Of a stretch of 64,000 bases of DNA, positions 52,101 to 58,100 are shown in pieces. Within the stretch, counting starts at the first letter, position 1. Every line of letters begins with the position of its first letter. The notes under the pieces were generated by a model. That model was not told the origin of the DNA. It did not search any database and saw only the letters and a program-made list of their open reading frames with translations. Origin of the DNA: Gari tellinella. Lineage: Eukaryota > Mollusca > Bivalvia > Cardiida > Psammobiidae. Both the position numbers and the translations under genes were made by a program. The DNA is taken from the NCBI GenBank assembly GCA_922989275.2, contig OV277856.1:85207038-85271037 (forward strand). The letters run 5' to 3'.

Positions 52101-55100
52101 TATATACAGATCCCAAACAACACTAGACGAAGAGTTTCAGTGCTGTTTGTGATCTGTTTTTACCAATTACCTGTGAATTAGGAGCATTTTCTTGTCAGAA
52201 ACAGTGTCTGGTTTTCAGAGCTTTTACTGTTTAGTGTCAAGTTAATTTATTTTTTCACTTTCCTGTTTGACCAGTTATCTGTTGCAATTTTGAACGGTTT
52301 TTTTGTTTGTTTTTCTGTTCCAGATGTACATGTTTTCAGTTGAACTGATGCTGTTACTAACTTCAAGTTCCAGTTGCTGCTTTAGACATCCAGTTGCTTT
52401 CATGGAACGGTAATTTCATACTTTATAACTTTCTTTTCAGCAGTCATATCTTTAAAAAAAAAAGCACCGTGTTACCATTTATAATTGTTGCTTCTTTGTT
52501 TGTTCAGAATAATTTAGACTACAGTGAAACCCCTCTAAACCGGAAAAGTGTGGGGACAACAAAAATGTCCGGTTTAGAGGGGTTTCCGGTTTAGAGGGGT
52601 TTTGACTTGTTTCTAGTATGGAAGATAGCTGACCACTTAAAGCAGGTTGAAAGTAAAGCAGAATGCACCTAAAGGCGCATTCTGCTTTACTTTCAACCTG
52701 CTTTAAGCTATCATCTGCTAGAATGAACAAACTATTTTCTATAGGATAAGAATAAACTAAAGACGTAAAAAGGCGTATTTATGGTGTAATGGGTTAAAAT
52801 AAAGAAGGGTTGGAAACGGGACCAAAGTTTTTTTCCGGTTTAGAGTGATTTCCGGCATTTAGAGGTTCCGGTTTATAGGGGTTTTATTGTAGACGGTAGA
52901 GATGGGAGGTTTTATACGTTTATCGCGATACTCACAGGAGAAAATACATATCGCGATATGAAAAAGTGTATAAAGGGCATCTAGGGTCTTCCTCCACTGG
53001 TAATAAGCCGGACATCGCGATATGACTGAAATACATGTACTGTGAAAAGCGACGTAAAATCCGAAACAATCAATCAATCAATCAATTCTTTTACCATATC
53101 CATATTTCTAGTGTTACTAAAACTAGCTTCATAATAAAAAAATGATGAATAAATGTTATTCCAGCTTTTAATTTTCAAAATGAATTTTTTCACAGGTGAA
53201 TGAAGCAGCTGGCCTATCACCGGGGTTTTACACTCAGAAGTATGCGGACAAGACATTGAAACGGCGTCAAAAGGTGCAGGAGAGGATGGGATTGCCATCA
53301 ACAAAACGAAGACGCCTTGCTCTGAAGAAGGAGAGAGTTTTGACACAAGCTGCTTCAGAAACCATGGAGGGACAGTCATATGAATCGGGTAAATGGGTAG
53401 AATTTCAAGCAGTGGCATTTAGAATTTCAATCTATAATTTTGGTCTGATAAGTCATAAGACTATTGATATTATTTGTGGACAATGCATCACACCAGAAAA
53501 GGACAGACACAACTATATGATTTTCATATAGTTACATTGATCTTGTTCTGAGGATATAAATAGTTGAGTCACCTTTAGAGCATTTCTATATTACATGTTA
53601 TCTTTATGTATACCGGCTTTATGTATACGGAAGGAGAACCTGGTAGACTTATTATACCCCCGCAAACGAAGTTTGAGTGGGGGTATATAGGAGTCAGTGT
53701 GTTGGTCGGTTGGTTGGTCTGTCTGTCTGTCCGTGACACAAATCTTAAATCTTGTAACTACATCTACATTTCTTTACCGATTTATATCAAACTTTGCATA
53801 TGCATTTATAATGAAGTGTAGATGTGCATGACTTACGTTTCATGTGAGTTGTCCCAAGAGTTATTGCCATTGATTCGAATTTTTGACAGGAAAAAGCTTG
53901 TGATACACACTAACTCTACATTTCTTTACTGATTTACATCAAACTTTGCATATGCATTTTTTATGAAATGGGCGCGACATATTTTTCATGTGAGTTTTCC
54001 CAACAACAACAGTTATTGCCAACATAGATCAAAAGCACGGCGGGGGTATGTGTTAGTCGATAGGCGACAGTTCTAGTTGGGTTTGAACATGACTTATGTA
54101 TATGTTTTAGGTGTTGCTCTTGAAAACCAGCCACCGGATATCGAGGAGCTACCAGCCGCGGTACCACATGGTCATTTCACAAAAGTAGGCCTTCCAGAGG
54201 AGCACCAGCCAACATTCATCACGTTTGACCTGGAGACCACTGATTTGAGTAAGTCAGTTTTCAGTACACCTTATCTATACATATCAAGTTTTATGTAACA
54301 TTTCATAACATAAAAACTGATATGCTTGACTCATTTGTCAAAACTTAGTTTCTAAACACAAAACGTTGCAGGAAACACTTGCTTTCGGGTACCTATACTG
54401 GGTTCCATTCGTATTCATTATTCAGCTTTTGCCATTACTGTAAAAGTGGTAAATATTCGAGTTTGGTATAACCAGAATTGCACAATCGTAAACAATTGGG
54501 AATTCATATGATTCACCGATCTTTATAGGGAATGAAAGCAATAGCTTTACATCAGACTTTTGAATTTCCTTTTCAGTTCGTGGAGAGATGATGCCACACA
54601 TCACACAAATCGCTGCCGTAGAGACACAGTCCGGTAAAACTTTCAACGTATATGTGACACCAAAAGTGCCAATCGCAGCGGGGGCCCAGGAAATAACAGG
54701 AATTGTTGTTGACAGCACAGGTAGTATGACTGTTAAAGGACGACCTGTCAACAGTATGAAGTTCATTGAGGCAGCCAATCAATTTGTGACTTGGTTGTCA
54801 AGATTTGACAAAGTGTTCCTTATTGCGCACAATGGACGGAAATTTGACTTCCCAGTGCTAAACTCTGCCCTGAATCAAGTTGGTGTGTGGGATAAATTCT
54901 GTGGAGTGATCATGGGATGCATAGACAGCTGGTCCGTATTCCAGCAAAAGAAAAACCCCCCGTTTGGAAAGCGCAGCTCTTATGCGCAAGAGGGCCTCGT
55001 CAAAGATGTTCTGAAAGAAACCTACAATGCCCACGATGCTATCGAAGATGTGAAGGCATTAGGGCGTTTGGTTTGCCACCCAAACGTTACAACTTCAGCA

Positions 55101-58100
55101 CTGTTGAACCATAGTTTTGTTCCGATGGCAGTGCACAACCGGCGTCTGTTCATTCGAGAAAGGAAGAGAAATATAGATTCTCTTTTCCCATTAGTGTCGT
55201 CAGGGGTTATGAAGAGAGCGACTGCCGAAAATGTTGCTGGCTCTGGACTTACTATTAGTAACCTCCGTGTTATTCATAAAAGAGATAGTGAAGATGGTTT
55301 ATTGAGTGTTTTCACATCCAAAAACAGTGAGGGACAGGCACGGGTTACAGACAATAAGAGAGTTTTGGAAGAAGTGATACCGAAATTATGTGACTATTTC
55401 AAATCGGAACAGAGTTGAAATAGTCATATAGTATCAGAATTACTTCTTTGCATCATAGGAAAAGTTAACCCTTAGCCCGCCAAATAAATTGTCGTCTGCT
55501 ATATTTCTTGTCTGCTTCAAGTTTCAAAGTGCTTCAAAGTTGCTCAAAATTGCTGAAAATGTTGTCCGAGTGTCAAACAGCTTGGATCCGGATGAGACGC
55601 CGAGTTACTCGGCGTCTCATCCGGATCCAAGCTGTTTGCATATGGAGCTATAGTCGTGAGTGGCAGGCTAAGGGTTAATGGAACACATGTACAAGTATGT
55701 GCTTGAACAGTTGTTAGCTTTGTGCAATGTATTTTTCCAATGCCTTATAATTATATGTAGTTTCAGTGATTTTCTTGTAGAAAAAAGTTAACAAGTCTAG
55801 AAATTCCAAGTATCAAGAGATAATAAATTGCTACTTCAAGCAATTTATTAGCTCTTGATACTTAGCTTACTTGTTAATCATGAGTTATAGATGTGCAAGA
55901 CACAAACTTTCAGGTATATTTGACCTTGACCTTGACCTTTGGCCTTGAAATTGGCACTCTGTTTGCATAACCTTGTACGTCAAACTCCTCCTTCAGTTTC
56001 AACCTCATTCAGTTGACGCTGGGTATAAATGCTAACCAGAAGTAGCAGATGTGCAAGACACATTTCATTTTCTGTGACCTTGACCTTGACCTCTAACCTT
56101 GGCTGTTAGTCTGTTTGAAAAATCTTGTATGGGAACTTCTCCTTTTTCCAGGGCATATCTCCTATACTATATCATCTAGAATTACCAAACATGGTATGTG
56201 GATACATACTGGGATTGCATATTGTATCAAAACACTTTTAGCTCAGTATGACCTTGACCTCTGACATTAATAATTGAAAAACCTTGTACACAACATAGTT
56301 CTTATACCATATCATCTAGGATTACCAAACCTTGTGTGTGGATATATCTTAGGATTGCAAAGTTAATATGTTTTGATTTCTGTGACCCAGCTCGAAATTT
56401 GCCGTTTTCGGCCTAGCTACCCAGATAGATGTATACACAGTGTATTGGAATTGAAAATCACTTCAATTTGGCTTGTAAAACTTGTTTCATTCATATATTG
56501 TGTTAATTGTATTGAAATCATCCTCCATATCATGTTTTGGTCGAAAAAATGGATGGTTATGCCTTTTAGATGATGAAATATTCTGAAAATAAGCTTTTTT
56601 CGGCAACACCACCATCTGACAAAAAATGATTTTTTGTTTGTTAGCTGAGGTCAAAGTTTTCTATTTCATGCATTTGAAATCATAAAGGTATCTATAAAAT
56701 TATAAACTTATAATTAGCCTTGCCTTTTAAAAGGTTTTTGTAAAATGGCTCTTTGTTTGAAGCAAATCATTGTAAAATGTGATAGAAAAAAGCATATTTT
56801 TTTCAATGACATGTCAACCTTTTGGTATTTAATTTATGTTATTTATGAAATTAAGTGACACTTTCTATATCTATGTGATGCTGACAGTATCTGCTATTGA
56901 AATAAGATAAAAAGTATATGAATTTTGGAAAAAAAAAAAAAAAATTCATTTTTTTAATTTTCTTGTAATTTTATTTTCAACCACATTTTCCGCCCCATCA
57001 GTGACAACACATATTTTTCAATAATTTTCAAACTCCAACGTCAAAGTTGTTTAAAATCCACCAAAAGCACCACACTTACATGTACTTTCGATAAAACAAA
57101 CTTATTGGACTGTAACTTAACATGAACTTCAGGCTGGGAATACCGGACTTCTTGCCATTTTCTTCAGAACTGTTTATGATATTGTCAACAAACCGTTAAC
57201 TTGATTTTTTGGGACATACCATTTTCTTGAAAACTAGAACTTAATGATATTGTCTACAAACTTGTAGACACATTATTGATGTTAACTTTGGTACATCTTT
57301 CTTCAAGTGTCATAACTCTTACACATTTGACAAAATTCTGCCCCATTTCAACTTGAAATATTTCCATAATTTGGACATGCCACTTTCCTGAATTGTAGAA
57401 TTTCATAACTACTCTTTCTTAATATTTTAAATGATCCAGATGCTTGGAATTGCTTAAATAAAAATTAAAATTTTTGTTGAAGGCTCCTTTCTGCATAATT
57501 TCCAACTCAAATTAATTGACAAGCATAAATAATAAGCTGCAACCTTATTAACTATTAGCTACATATTAAGCGCCTGTTGTACACAGGATTTACTTGGTAT
57601 TTATGACCTTAAGTGGGGTTTGGGACAGGGCAGTTTGGTGTTTGGGGTATCAATCACCTTTAGTGACAGGTCTAGTTTAAATTCTAATGAATAGTCACAA
57701 CATAGGCTTTAATGAAGATTGAGTTTTGGTAGAAATGATATAATTCATGCAACTGTATAACAAAAGTGGGCAAAAACTTGTTTAATTTTGTTTTTAGGAA
57801 ATGGTCAAGAAAGGGAGCTTGGAGTACCCTAAACTGCCTGTGCTGCAGCTGTCATCAGCTAATATAGATAGGAATGGTGCCTACTTGTTGGACACTGGAA
57901 GTACTATATACCTGTATATTGGTAGTTCAATCAGTGAACAGTTTTGTCAAGACATCTTAGACAAACCAAACTTTGCCGCCATTGAAGAAGGAGGAGTGGT
58001 GAGTGACTACTGTTTGATTATGTAGCTGTTCTTGAGCTTTTTAGCTCACAAAGTGTTGTCTATCCGTACTCACGAATGGTACCTTGTGTGACCTTTTCTT

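Noticed and set aside
53606..53821. 71-codon ORF
   Set aside because: Lies in a dispersed repeat with TGTCTGTCCG microsatellite; no protein similarity recognised.
57798..57998. A missing Sec24 exon in the 12-kb intron
   Set aside because: The spacing between the NLYP motif and PVLQL matches human SEC24A, and phases agree across exon 19 to exon 20, so no exon is needed.
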